The translations under genes were made by a program, and so were the position numbers. Positions 36,317 to 48,616 of a stretch of 64,000 nucleotides of DNA are shown one piece after another. The notes under the pieces were generated by a model. That model had not been told where the DNA came from. It ran no database searches and saw only the letters and a program-made list of their open reading frames with translations. Every line of letters starts with the position of its first letter. Position 1 is the first letter of the stretch. Source of the stretch: Spartobacteria bacterium (GTDB lineage Bacteria; Verrucomicrobiota; Verrucomicrobiia; Chthoniobacterales; UBA10450); NCBI GenBank assembly GCA_003134765.1, contig PLCM01000006.1, forward strand, positions 121,011 through 185,010. Reading direction: 5' to 3'.

Positions 36317-37636
36317 TTAATTTTTCATCCGCGCCATTTGCGCCATCATTCTTTTCATTTTCCCGGCGTTCTTCATCATCTTTCGCATCTGATTGAAACG
36401 CTGGAGCAGATCGTTCACTTCGGTGACGCTGCTACCGCTGCCGCGGGCGATTCGTTGACGGCGCCGGGCATTCAAAATGTCGGGCCGCGTTCTCTCCTCG
36501 TGCGTCATGGAAAGCACAATCGCTTCCGTCCGCTTGAGCTGCTTCTCGTCCACGGAGAGGCCCTGCACGTTACTCATCCCGGGGATCATGCCAAGAATAT
36601 TCTCCAAGGGCCCCATCTTCTTCATCATCCTGAACTGGGCCAGAAAATCGTTGAAGTCGAACGATGCGGTCCGCAGCTTCCGCTCCATCCGCGCCGCCTC
36701 TTCCTCGTCCACGGCCTCGGCTGCCTTTTCGACCAGGCCCACGATATCGCCCATCCCGAGGATCCGGCCCGCGAGGCGATCCGGCACGAACGGCTCGAAT
36801 TGATCGAGCTTCTCGCCAACGCCGGCAAACTTGATCGGCCGTTGTGTCACCTCACGCATTGAAAGAGCAGCGCCGCCGCGCGCGTCGCCATCGAGTTTGG
36901 TTAACACGATCCCCGTAATGCCGAGCGCTTCATGGAAGTGGGTAGCAACGCTGACGGCCTGCTGGCCCGTGGCCGCGTCGGCGACGAGGAGCACTTCCTG
37001 CGGCTTGAGGAACTCTTTCAGCTGCTTGATCTCTTCGATGAGCGCCACGTCGATTTCCTGACGGCCCGCGGTATCGAAAATCTGGACGTTGCCGCCCTGG
37101 GTCTCGGCCCATTCGAGACTGGCGGCCGCCGAGCGTAGCACATTTTTCTCGTCGGCGGCTGGCGTGTAAACCGGCACGTCGACCTGCCGCCCGAGCGTGG
37201 CCAATTGCTCGATGGCCGCCGGCCGCTGCAAGTCGCAGGCGATCAGCAAAGGCGTACGGCCTTGCTTCTTCAAATACCGGGCGAGCTTGGCCGACGTCGT
37301 CGTCTTGCCCGCGCCGTTGAGGCCCACCATGAGAATGCGCGCCGGCTTTTCCAAGTTCAAAGACGCCGCATCACCGCCGAGCAAAGCGGTCAGTTCATCG
37401 TGGAAAATCTTAACGATCTGCTGGCCAGGCGTGACGCTGCGAAGAACCTCCTCGCCCAGGGCCTTCTCCTTGACCCGGCCAATGAAATTCTTCGAGACCT
37501 GAAAGTCGACATCGGCTTCGAGCAACGCGAGGCGGACCTGCCGGAGCGCGTCATTAATGTTGGTCTCGCTGATCGTCCCATGACCGCGAAGATCCTTGAA
37601 GATGTCCTGAAGCTTGTCGCCGAGCTGCGAAAACAT
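36317..37636 (-). CDS. ffh: Signal recognition particle protein Ffh
   Basis: A 439-residue GTPase that targets nascent membrane proteins. The G1 loop is [21 protein letters not shown] is G3 and [10 protein letters not shown] covers G4. The C-terminal M domain is Met-rich ([20 protein letters not shown] and [21 protein letters not shown]). Length is normal. It heads the ffh-rpsP-(exported protein)-khpA-trmD run. Confidence 0.97.
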   Translation of the reverse strand: MFSQLGDKLQDIFKDLRGHGTISETNINDALRQVRLALLEADVDFQVSKNFIGRVKEKALGEEVLRSVTPGQQIVKIFHDELTALLGGDAASLNLEKPARILMVGLNGAGKTTTSAKLARYLKKQGRTPLLIACDLQRPAAIEQLATLGRQVDVPVYTPAADEKNVLRSAAASLEWAETQGGNVQIFDTAGRQEIDVALIEEIKQLKEFLKPQEVLLVADAATGQQAVSVATHFHEALGITGIVLTKLDGDARGGAALSMREVTQRPIKFAGVGEKLDQFEPFVPDRLAGRILGMGDIVGLVEKAAEAVDEEEAARMERKLRTASFDFNDFLAQFRMMKKMGPLENILGMIPGMSNVQGLSVDEKQLKRTEAIVLSMTHEERTRPDILNARRRQRIARGSGSSVTEVNDLLQRFNQMRKMMKNAGKMKRMMAQMARMKN

Positions 37637-37683
37637 AATGTCTTAACAAATGCCGGTTCCGTGCCGGGAGAGCTGCTGGGTCC

Positions 37684-37799
37684 GGGGAGCGCACACGCCT
37701 CGCGTGCGGGCGATGGCGCCCTCGCCATCGCGAACTTCGCCCTGACAAAACTGTTTCGGCGTGGCGCCGAAACCAGCACGCGAGGCGCGTGCGCTCCCC
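37684..37799. repeat. Three-stem palindromic element, ggggagcgca family
   Basis: Outer arms ggggagcgcacacgcctcgc and gaggcgcgtgcgctcccc enclose two hairpins, GCGATGGCG-CCCT-CGCCATCGC and GTTTCGGCG-TGG-CGCCGAAAC. The architecture and the ggggagcgca/tgcgctcccc ends match the element inside metH at 45047-45175, but the hairpin sequences differ. Confidence 0.9.
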
Positions 37800-37819
37800 A
37801 GAAGAATCATGAGCGCCGC

Positions 37820-39151
37820 TTACTTTTTCTTTTTCTTCGGCTTCACGGCGGGGGGCGCAGTCGGCGCCGGGGTGGAGGGCGCGACTGAAGGGATTGGAGC
37901 AGGAGGCGCGGTGCTGGGTCCCCCATCATCGATGTTGAATGTCCAATGGGTCTCCACCTTTTTCCCGCCAGATTTCGCGCTTACGATCACGGTGCAGGTC
38001 TTGTCTTTCAGCCGCTGCGTGACCTGATACGCCACCGTTGTGCTCTTGGGATCGAAACTGGCGTCGACTTTTCCCAGGCCACTGACGCGCATCTCGACCG
38101 AGCCCGGATCGATCGCGCCCAGCGAGGCGATGTTCGCCTTGATCAGCGGCAACGCGTTCTTGATCGTCTCGCCGTCCGCCGGTTGCGTTTGCAAATTCGA
38201 CGGCGCCACTTCCGCGACCGAGGGCCCAACAGCCGTCGTGGCGATGGCCGCCACCGCGTCGGTGAAGGTCTTCGGCTTGTTCGCCTCCATCAAATAGCGG
38301 CCGATCGAATTGAGCGGCGTGTGCATCGTGATCGGCTGGCCGTAAACCGTGAAGAGCGCTTCGTATCCCGCCTTCGTCACCACTTCTTCGATATGGGCGT
38401 TGTGAAATCCGTAGGGGACCGCGAAGCAGTTCACCTTCACGCCCAACTTTTGCTCGATCATCTGCTTCGAGCCGACGATCTCTTTCTGGAGCCACTCTTC
38501 GTACTCCTGCGGATTCAGTTTCTTCTTCGCCACCTTGTCGTAAGGCTTGCGCAAATCCGAGTGCGTCGCCGTGTGGCCCTGAATGTCGATGCCGGCATCG
38601 CGCATCTCCGCGAGCTGCTCCCAGCTCATTGATTCGCCGCCGCTGAAATGGCCCGGCTTGATTCCTTCCGTGTAGATGAAAAGCGTCACCGGGTAATTGA
38701 ATTTTTTCAGGATCGGCCACGCGACTTCGTATTGCGATTTCCACCCGTCGTCGAAGGTCAGAACTGCACTTTTTGGCGGGATAGCTTTCTCGCCGCGGCG
38801 CCACGCGAGGAGATCCTGCATCGGAATCACCGCGATGCCTTTGTTCTTCAGCTCTTGCATCTGCGCTTCGAACGCAGCCGGGGTGATCTCGGTATCGGGT
38901 CGCTTCACGTTGTTGACGAAGCGGTGGTAACCAAAGATGACAACCTGCGCGTTTTGATCGACGGCCGGCTTAGTGATGACCGGAGGAGCAGATGGCGTCG
39001 CCGCCGCAGCCGAGCTGGATGGACCGGGGGTAGCCGCATTCGTGGGTGCCTGATTCGGGCCGGTGGTGCTGTTGGCCGCAGTCGCAGGCTTCTTACAGGC
39101 AGAAAAACTGAAGGCCAAAAGCAACGGGAGAAGTGCTAATCGAGTGAGCAT
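37820..39151 (-). CDS. Polysaccharide deacetylase lipoprotein
   Basis: A 443-residue predicted lipoprotein: lipobox LLLAFSFSAC, a Pro/Ala/Ser-rich linker to about residue 65, then a NodB-type deacetylase domain. Its metal-binding motifs are VLTFDDGW and GHTATHSDLRKPY. The catalytic C-terminal block NCFAVPYGFHN is near residue 255. A beta-rich domain follows and the protein ends in a Pro-rich stretch and a Lys run (KPKKKKK). Members remove N-acetyl groups from chitin, peptidoglycan or exopolysaccharide; the substrate is unknown. Confidence 0.88.
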   Translation of the reverse strand: MLTRLALLPLLLAFSFSACKKPATAANSTTGPNQAPTNAATPGPSSSAAAATPSAPPVITKPAVDQNAQVVIFGYHRFVNNVKRPDTEITPAAFEAQMQELKNKGIAVIPMQDLLAWRRGEKAIPPKSAVLTFDDGWKSQYEVAWPILKKFNYPVTLFIYTEGIKPGHFSGGESMSWEQLAEMRDAGIDIQGHTATHSDLRKPYDKVAKKKLNPQEYEEWLQKEIVGSKQMIEQKLGVKVNCFAVPYGFHNAHIEEVVTKAGYEALFTVYGQPITMHTPLNSIGRYLMEANKPKTFTDAVAAIATTAVGPSVAEVAPSNLQTQPADGETIKNALPLIKANIASLGAIDPGSVEMRVSGLGKVDASFDPKSTTVAYQVTQRLKDKTCTVIVSAKSGGKKVETHWTFNIDDGGPSTAPPAPIPSVAPSTPAPTAPPAVKPKKKKK

Positions 39152-39221
39152 AAAAATCGGTAAAGGGCCTTTAGTTTGGGGCGTGGAAAATACAAGCGGT
39201 TTTTAGGTTTCAATAACTCTT

Positions 39222-39330
39222 CTGTAGCCACTTCGCGGTGCGAAGCGCAGGGGCACATCGGGCCCATCTCACGTCGCCCACCCGCCTTCGACGCAGGCTC
39301 CGGCGTGGCAAAGCAGGACGACGGCTACAG
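39222..39330. repeat. Palindromic repeat (gtagcc ends)
   Basis: Outer ctgtagcc/ggctacag enclose CTTCGC-GGT-GCGAAG and a second, weaker pairing region. It lies upstream of the amidase gene and is read through by a spurious longer ORF. Confidence 0.75.
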
Positions 39331-39370
39331 AAATCGGTGGCGCGCACTCGCCTTTGCGCTACGAGTGCCC

Positions 39371-40069
39371 ATGCCCCGATTACTCTCGATCCTGTTGCTG
39401 GCCGCTGTCGCCGTTTTCTTCACCAGCTGCGGCACCGTTTCGGAAACCAACGTCAAGGACACGACCCGGACGTTCACCACCGTGGTGGTTGATGCCGGTC
39501 ACGGCGGCAAGGACAACGGCGCTTTTCGCCGTTTCGGCGGCGCGGAAAAAAACGCGACGCTCGATGTCGCGACCCGGCTGGCAAGTAAACTGCGGGAATC
39601 GCAGTTCCACGTTGTCATGACTCGCTCCAGCGATGTTTTCATCCCTTTGGATGAGCGCGCTGCGATCTCAAACCGCCAGAAAAATGCGATCTTTGTCAGC
39701 GTGCATTTCAACGATTCCGGCCGGCGGGGTATTCGCGGATTTGAGACCTACTATCATTCGGCGGCGGCAAGGCCGCTTGCTTATCGGATTCAACAACAAT
39801 TAATGACGCTGCCCGGCGCCTCGAATCGCGGCGTCAAGACAGCTAATTTTCGCGTCCTCCGAAAAGCGGCTTACCCAGCCGTTCTGGTTGAGTGCGGATT
39901 CCTGAGTAATCGCACCGAAGGCGCCGCGGCTCGCAGCGCAAATCGCCGCGACGATCTGGCGGATAAAATTGCGGAGGCGATTGTGGATCAGCGGTACGGC
40001 AAAGGAACTTATCGCGCGCCGGCGAGCACAGCCGACGCGGCCGCGACTTCGTCCGAGCACGGGAATTAG
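39371..40069 (+). CDS. N-acetylmuramoyl-L-alanine amidase lipoprotein
   Basis: A 232-residue zinc amidase that cuts the stem peptide from peptidoglycan glycan. The start at 39371 gives a signal with lipobox (AAVAVFFTSC). Zinc-site motifs are VVVDAGHGGKDNGA, FVSVHFND and the Glu in PAVLVECGFLSN, with the first Glu in the loop after KNATLDVATRLASKL. It is an Amidase_3 (AmiC-like) domain without cell-wall-binding repeats. A longer ORF from 39176 passes through the upstream palindrome and is rejected. Confidence 0.92.
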   Translation: MPRLLSILLLAAVAVFFTSCGTVSETNVKDTTRTFTTVVVDAGHGGKDNGAFRRFGGAEKNATLDVATRLASKLRESQFHVVMTRSSDVFIPLDERAAISNRQKNAIFVSVHFNDSGRRGIRGFETYYHSAAARPLAYRIQQQLMTLPGASNRGVKTANFRVLRKAAYPAVLVECGFLSNRTEGAAARSANRRDDLADKIAEAIVDQRYGKGTYRAPASTADAAATSSEHGN

Positions 40070-40076
40070 AGATGTG

Positions 40077-40107
40077 GAGGCGCTTGTGCCAAGCGCCTCT
40101 ATATTTT
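40077..40107. terminator. Likely Rho-independent terminator
   Basis: A perfect 10-bp stem GAGGCGCTTG/CAAGCGCCTC with loop TGC is followed by tatatttt. It sits 8 bases after the amidase stop, between convergent genes, so it could serve the plus-strand transcript. Confidence 0.7.
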
Positions 40108-40121
40108 CTGGCGCGCGAGGC

Positions 40122-41348
40122 TTAAAACTCGATCCCGCGTTTTTCGCGACCGACGGCGGCCAGCGTGATCAGCACCAGAAACACAAGCAGCGTCACGATC
40201 CCGAGCGACTTGGCATAGCCCACTCCGCCGGCGGCGGTTGGAAAACTTTCCGCCAGCTTCGCTTCGACGACTGCGATCGGCGCGGCGCACAAATTCCCGA
40301 GCTGATAAACGAATCCCGGGAAGGTTCCGCGCATTTCCGCGGGCGAAAGCTCGTTGAGATGCACCGGCACCACCCCCCACGCGCCCTGCACCATGAACTG
40401 CATGCCGAAACCGCCGGCGATCAACATTCCCAGTGATGGCGAAAAGATCCACGCCGGGATGAGCAGAATGCCAACCGCCGCGGCCGCGATGATCGATCGG
40501 CGGCGTCCCCACGTTTGGGAGAGGGCGCCGAACAATGTCCCGCCGCAGATCGCTCCAAGGCTGTAAATGATCGACACGTTCCGGACCTGCGCAACATCCA
40601 GACCGCACTGCTTTTGCAGAAACGTCGGATACAGGTCCTGGGTCCCGTGCGACATGCAATTGAAGGCCGTCATCAGCAGAATGGCGTAAACAAAGAGCTT
40701 CCAATGCTGACGGACGAGAGGCGCGAGCCGGGTCCTGTCGCGAGCCACTTTCTGTCTTTGCCACGAGGGCGATTCCGGCACGCGCATCCGGATGAAAATG
40801 ACCAGGAGCGCCGGAGCGGCTCCGGCCACGAAAAGTCCGCGCCAGCCGAAATTTGGAAAAACCAGCCAGTAAACGATCGCCGCGAGCAGAAAACCAAAGG
40901 CGTAGCCTTGCTGAAGAATCCCGGAGAACAGGCCCCGCGCCTTGGTCGGCAGCGTCTCCATCAAGAGCGACGCGCCAAGACCCCACTCGCCTCCCATCCC
41001 GACGCCGAAGAGCGCGCGGAGTATCAAGAACATCGTGAAATTCGGCGAGAACGCGGTGAGCAGTTCGATCACGGAATAAAAGATGATGTCGGCCATCAAC
41101 GGAATCCGTCGGCCGAACCGATCGCCCAGAAATCCGAAGAGCAGTGCGCCCAGTGGGCGGAACATCAACGTCAACATGCTGCCGAACGCGACTTCCGGGA
41201 CCGTCTTGCCGAACTCCTGCGCGACGGCGGAGAACACGAATGTCAGCAGGAAAAAGTCGAGCGCGTCCAGGGCCCAGCCGAGGAAGCAGGCCAGGAACGT
41301 GTTTCGCTGATCGCGGGTCAGAGCCTTGAAAAGCCGCAGCGTCTCCAT
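40122..41348 (-). CDS. MFS transporter, metabolite:H+ symporter type
   Basis: A 408-residue major facilitator of about 12 helices. FLGWALDALDFFLLTFV at the N-terminus, FGFLGDRFGRRIPLM (motif A) and GVGMGGEWGLGASLL are typical of the sialate/aromatic-acid/metabolite:H+ symporter group (NanT- and ShiA-like). No catabolic genes are adjacent, so the substrate is unknown. Confidence 0.87.
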   Translation of the reverse strand: METLRLFKALTRDQRNTFLACFLGWALDALDFFLLTFVFSAVAQEFGKTVPEVAFGSMLTLMFRPLGALLFGFLGDRFGRRIPLMADIIFYSVIELLTAFSPNFTMFLILRALFGVGMGGEWGLGASLLMETLPTKARGLFSGILQQGYAFGFLLAAIVYWLVFPNFGWRGLFVAGAAPALLVIFIRMRVPESPSWQRQKVARDRTRLAPLVRQHWKLFVYAILLMTAFNCMSHGTQDLYPTFLQKQCGLDVAQVRNVSIIYSLGAICGGTLFGALSQTWGRRRSIIAAAAVGILLIPAWIFSPSLGMLIAGGFGMQFMVQGAWGVVPVHLNELSPAEMRGTFPGFVYQLGNLCAAPIAVVEAKLAESFPTAAGGVGYAKSLGIVTLLVFLVLITLAAVGREKRGIEF

Positions 41349-41396
41349 CGAGGAAATCTACATTTCGGCGCGCCAGTCTTGAAAGCTCTGATTGAA

Positions 41397-41448
41397 ACGG
41401 CCTGAGAGCAGGCCGTCTCCAGTTGGAGCCGGCACGCCCTCGTGCCGG
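41397..41448. repeat. Two adjacent hairpins
   Basis: ACGGCCTG-AGAG-CAGGCCGT (41397-41416) and CCGGCACG-CCCT-CGTGCCGG (41429-41448). This is the only structure seen in the gap between the divergent genes. Confidence 0.75.
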
Positions 41449-41489
41449 TGGACGAACCGTTGCACCCCTTTTATCTTTGATTCCTCTCC

Positions 41490-41882
41490 ATGCGCTACCT
41501 CGTGAAAGCCCGCGTCAAACCGGGTAATGAAAAATCGCTACTGGATGCAATCGACCGGCAAACGCTGGGCCAAGGCTCAATCGCCGGCGACGAGTATCAG
41601 CATGACATGAAGCACGCGCGCGTAGACTCGGCCGGCGTCGCGACCTGGGTGGAAACCTGCTTTTGCGATCCCCCGCTGGAAGAAGAACGGCCGTATTGGG
41701 AAAAATATTTCGAGCTTCTGGTGGTAAAAGACGCGCATGCCCGGCGCAACTGTCGCCACGAAAATGGGACGGAACCGTGGGCATGCTGCGATTGCGATTG
41801 CACGGAGAAGCTCGAAGCGAAACTGCAGGGCCAGGGTGAATCGTTTCTGGCCAGGCTGCGTGAGTGCCCCCGGTCACCCTGA
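41490..41882 (+). CDS. Conserved small protein with Cys-rich end
   Basis: A 130-residue protein with no known function. The N-terminal half has the pattern RYLVKARVKPGNEKSLLDAI of a ferredoxin-like dimer domain. The C-terminal half carries WACCDCDCTEKLEAKL, four clustered Cys likely to bind metal. The stop codon and last residues (CPRSP) lie in a gtcaccctgag-type repeat. Confidence 0.7.
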   Translation: MRYLVKARVKPGNEKSLLDAIDRQTLGQGSIAGDEYQHDMKHARVDSAGVATWVETCFCDPPLEEERPYWEKYFELLVVKDAHARRNCRHENGTEPWACCDCDCTEKLEAKLQGQGESFLARLRECPRSP

Positions 41883-41997
41883 GTGAAGCGCAGCGGAGTC
41901 GAAGGATCTCGGGTTGTCACCTTAAAGTTTTCGCCGCTCGAATCGAAGCACTGCGGAATAGTTCGCCACGGGATTCCTCGACTGCGCTCGGAATGAC
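41872..41997. repeat. Palindromic repeat, gtcatcctgagcggagc family
   Basis: Left arm ggtcaccctgagtgaagcgc and right arm gactgcgctcggaatgac, with a diverged centre. It supplies the stop of the preceding gene and fills most of the gap before metH; no cobalamin riboswitch-like structure was noticed there. Confidence 0.75.
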
Positions 41998-42079
41998 TAG
42001 ATCGAACACATCTACGCATCATGATGCGTCAATTTGTTCCTTGCCGAGCCCGGGAACTGCAGTTTAGTTCTCCCCTGAC

Positions 42080-46045
<3,966 letters not shown>

Positions 46046-46105
46046 GGTCGCGCCGAACTTTTACGTGCGGGGCTGCTCCGCGCGTGATATGCATCACGCT
46101 AACTT

Positions 46106-46233
46106 CGGGGTGTAGCTTAGCTTGGTAGAGCGGTCGCCGCAGCGACAGGCCGCTTCCAAATTGGATCTAATCGAGGGCAGTGAAGTTTCCGCATGCGAGG
46201 TGAGATGACGCGTGATAAGCATCACGCAACTTT
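46106..46233 (+). repeat. 128-bp tandem unit 1: 5' half of tRNA-Pro plus hairpin
   Basis: Starts with the first 27 bases of tRNA-Pro (cggggtgtagcttagcttgg...), then GTCGC-CGCA-GCGAC replaces the anticodon arm. It then diverges (ttccaaattggatct...) and ends with the hairpin GCGTGAT-AAGC-ATCACGC just before the next unit. It cannot fold as a full tRNA. Confidence 0.9.
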
Positions 46234-46361
46234 CGGGGTGTAGCTTAGCTTGGTAGAGCGGTCGCCGCGGCGACAGGCCGCTTCCAAATTGGATCTGATC
46301 AAGGGCAGTGAAGTTTCCGCATGCGAGGAGAGATGACGCGTGATAAGCATCACGCAACATT
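46234..46361 (+). repeat. 128-bp tandem unit 2: 5' half of tRNA-Pro plus hairpin
   Basis: A near-identical copy of the previous unit with a few base changes (for example CGCG for CGCA in the hairpin loop). The spacing of the three tRNA-like starts, 46106, 46234 and 46362, is exactly 128 bases each time. Confidence 0.9.
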
Positions 46362-46435
<74 letters not shown>

Positions 46436-46455
46436 TCTACTCCTTTCTCCCGGGC

Positions 46456-46689
46456 ATGTTCTACGTCTATGTCTTGCGCAGCGAGACGACAGGGCGGCGA
46501 TATATCGGATCCTGCGAGAATCTCAGCGATCGACTGCGACGTCACAATGCGGGCGAATCAAAAGCGACCAAACACGGGATTCCGTGGGTATTGCTCCACG
46601 TCGAAGCGTTTGTGACCCGTTCCGACGCCATGAACAAAGAACGATATTTTAAGACTGGCCGCGGTCGCGACGAACTTGATCGACTGTGA
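46456..46689 (+). CDS. GIY-YIG nuclease-domain protein in tRNA-Pro cassette
   Basis: A 77-residue protein that is almost only a GIY-YIG domain: FYVYVLRS (first motif) and RRYIGSCENLSDRLRRHN (YIG, then the Arg helix); the Glu of MNKERYFKTGRGRD is in the position of the catalytic Glu. It is of the short UvrC-N-like family (UPF0213-related) and would cut DNA if active. It begins 20 bases after tRNA-Pro. No Shine-Dalgarno sequence is visible, so it may be translated from the tRNA transcript after 3' processing. A hairpin and a second tRNA-Pro 3' end follow. Confidence 0.85.
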   Translation: MFYVYVLRSETTGRRYIGSCENLSDRLRRHNAGESKATKHGIPWVLLHVEAFVTRSDAMNKERYFKTGRGRDELDRL

Positions 46690-46691
46690 TT

Positions 46692-46743
<52 letters not shown>

Positions 46744-46803
46744 CCGCCAATCCTTTCGGAATTGCGATCCTGCCGGGAAGTGCCGACATATAGGCGTTCT
46801 CGA

Positions 46804-47334
46804 ATGAAATTTCTGATCATCGCCGCCGTGTTTCTGTGCGCCCCCTTGATGCGGGCCCAGGAACCGCCGTTGCCTGCGGCTACCGAGACACCGGCGGCCA
46901 GCCCCAACGCCCGGCCGCAACTCAATATTCCCGATATTCCCATGGACGTGGAGCCCTCGCCTTTGGTGCCGAACACTTCGGCGACGCCGAAAAAGACGGC
47001 GCCTCCGATCTCCGAGCTCGACACCGCATTCCAGCACGCCCCCCTCGGCCAAGAGTATAAGTTGCATATCGAATGGCGGCAGCTCAAGAATCGCACGGCG
47101 CTCGATCCCGAAGTCGTGGCGGCCAAGGCGGCCGCGGCCGCGGCGAAGACGGATGTGGAGAAGCGAAAAGCCATGCGGCTCTACTACAATATTTTTTACG
47201 CCCACATGCAGGCGCTGGCGAGCACTCCCGAAATAAAGACTTATCTCGAGCAAAGGAAGACTGAGGCGATCAACAGCCTCGCCCAGCCGAATGTTCGGCC
47301 AGACCCAACGCCGCGCCCGAGCCCGAAGCCGTAA
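46804..47334 (+). CDS. Exported Pro/Ala-rich protein
   Basis: Not recognised. 176 residues with a signal peptide (MKFLIIAAVFLCAPLMRAQ). A Pro/Ala/Thr-rich stretch of about 60 residues is followed by a helical part (VVAAKAAAAAAKTDVEKRKAM) and a Pro-rich end (PDPTPRPSPKP). The start at 46804 excludes an upstream frame that runs through the tRNA-Pro remnant. Confidence 0.6.
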   Translation: MKFLIIAAVFLCAPLMRAQEPPLPAATETPAASPNARPQLNIPDIPMDVEPSPLVPNTSATPKKTAPPISELDTAFQHAPLGQEYKLHIEWRQLKNRTALDPEVVAAKAAAAAAKTDVEKRKAMRLYYNIFYAHMQALASTPEIKTYLEQRKTEAINSLAQPNVRPDPTPRPSPKP

Positions 47335-47419
47335 AGCGGCGCCTAACGAATTGTTCCTCGTCGGAGAAGGCGGCTTGCCGAACGCCAATTTGCCGCTAGG
47401 ATTTGCGCCGAACCACGCT

Positions 47420-47494
47420 GGCGCGTTCGTCTATCGGTTAGGACATGGCCCTCTCAAGGCCGAAAGACGGGTTCGATTCCCGTACGCGCTGCCA
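47420..47494 (+). tRNA. tRNA-Glu (CTC)
   Basis: Acceptor GGCGCGT/ACGCGCT with a G-T first pair, anticodon stem TGGCC/GGCCG with loop CTCTCAA (anticodon CTC), T arm CGGGT-TCGATTC-CCGTA. Discriminator G and encoded CCA (47492-47494). Confidence 0.9.
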
Positions 47495-47523
47495 AACACC
47501 GTCCGGGCTGTCCCCCCCGGCGT

Positions 47524-48042
47524 TCAATCGTCGTCGCCGTCGCTGCTCTTGAGCGATTTGATCGATTTCACAATCGCGACGACATCCTGCGTGTATTGCT
47601 TGTCCGCCTCGGGAGTGCCGGCTTGGAAAAGCGCAAAATAGGATTCCTTGTCCATGCTGAAGGCCACGATGGCGAGAGCGCGCGGTGAGCCCTTGTCCTT
47701 CGCGGTGAAATCCCGCTCGAGAAACTTGATGCCGTTCTCGGTCTTAAACTCCGATGGATCACTCGGCTTGATATTGTCGAAGCGCTTGTCGACTTCCTTC
47801 AGGGTTTCCTCAATCGCGTCGCGCGCATTCGTCGCCTGGACCGGAAAGATGCTGATCGCGTAAGCGGCGCCTTTCGGCTGGGCACTGATGATTCCCGCAT
47901 CTGTGATCTCAGCCTTCCAATCGCCCGGGAAGGTGACGGTGAACTGCGGATTTTCCTTGGGAAACTTGAGGGTCTTGGCCGGCGCGACGGCCGGCAACAA
48001 AAACGCCAGCGCGGCAAAGAGGACGATCGTTCTAAATTTCAT
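47524..48042 (-). CDS. Exported protein, unknown
   Basis: A 172-residue exported protein, start MKFRTIVLFAALAFLLPAVAPA at 48042. The mature part starts LKFPKENPQFTVTFPGDWKAEI and later has YAISIFPVQATNARDAIEETL. This resembles periplasmic proteins of the PsbP/DUF1795-like fold, but the match is weak. It ends in an acidic tail (SSDGDDD). It lies 4 bases after the DUF2062 gene. Confidence 0.6.
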   Translation of the reverse strand: MKFRTIVLFAALAFLLPAVAPAKTLKFPKENPQFTVTFPGDWKAEITDAGIISAQPKGAAYAISIFPVQATNARDAIEETLKEVDKRFDNIKPSDPSEFKTENGIKFLERDFTAKDKGSPRALAIVAFSMDKESYFALFQAGTPEADKQYTQDVVAIVKSIKSLKSSDGDDD

Positions 48043-48046
48043 CCGC

Positions 48047-48613
48047 TCAGAGTATGTCCGACTCGCGCTCGACGGAAGAAGATTCCGGCGGTTTCGCGCG
48101 CGCGCGAATGAGAACCGCGCGCAACCCGAAATAAACAATCAGCCCCGCCGGCACCGCGAAGAAAAGCGAGCCGACCAGAATAGGCCGGCCGACGGTGAGG
48201 AATGTCGTCCATTCCATGAAATCCCCAAGCGCCACGCGGCGGAATCCCGCGCGCTGAGGGACGCGGTGATAGAGCGCCCACATGCCAAGCCGGTATTGCC
48301 AGACGAACATCGCGGGGACGAGCGGCAGAAGGACGTCGTGCAGCGTTACCGCGATTATCGCGGCGGTTTTATTTGCACGGCACAACCAGGTGATCGCGAA
48401 AGCCAGCACGGTTTTCATCGTGAAGAGCGGCGTGAATCCGAAAAACATCCCGATCGCCGCCCCGAGCGCGATTGAATGCGGCGTATCCGGCAGCGTCATC
48501 AGCGTCAGATGACGCGCGCGCATCCAGTGATGAAGGCGGCGCCAGAGACCGACGCGAGCCGCGCCCTCGTCCGACGCGGTCCGGTTCTGTTCGTCCAGGC
48601 GCGGTTCGGCCAT
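48047..48613 (-). CDS. DUF2062 membrane protein
   Basis: A 188-residue protein with about three helices. The block LPDTPHSIALGAAIGMFFGFTPLFTMKTVLA is the DUF2062 signature, and TLHDVLLPLVPAMFVWQYRLG follows. It lies 3 bases after the DUF72 gene. Function is not established for the family. Confidence 0.83.
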   Translation of the reverse strand: MAEPRLDEQNRTASDEGAARVGLWRRLHHWMRARHLTLMTLPDTPHSIALGAAIGMFFGFTPLFTMKTVLAFAITWLCRANKTAAIIAVTLHDVLLPLVPAMFVWQYRLGMWALYHRVPQRAGFRRVALGDFMEWTTFLTVGRPILVGSLFFAVPAGLIVYFGLRAVLIRARAKPPESSSVERESDIL

Positions 48614-48616
48614 AGA

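Noticed and set aside
39176..39370. Longer start for the amidase
   Set aside because: The extra sequence is a translated palindromic repeat; the ATG at 39371 gives a proper lipoprotein signal.
41883..42079. Cobalamin riboswitch upstream of metH
   Set aside because: The gap is mostly a palindromic repeat and no B12-box-like sequence was recognised; a covariance search was not possible.
46094..46360. Minus-strand ORF of 88 residues over the tRNA-Pro half repeats
   Set aside because: Its sequence is an internal repeat of translated tRNA and hairpin DNA and shows no protein-like pattern.
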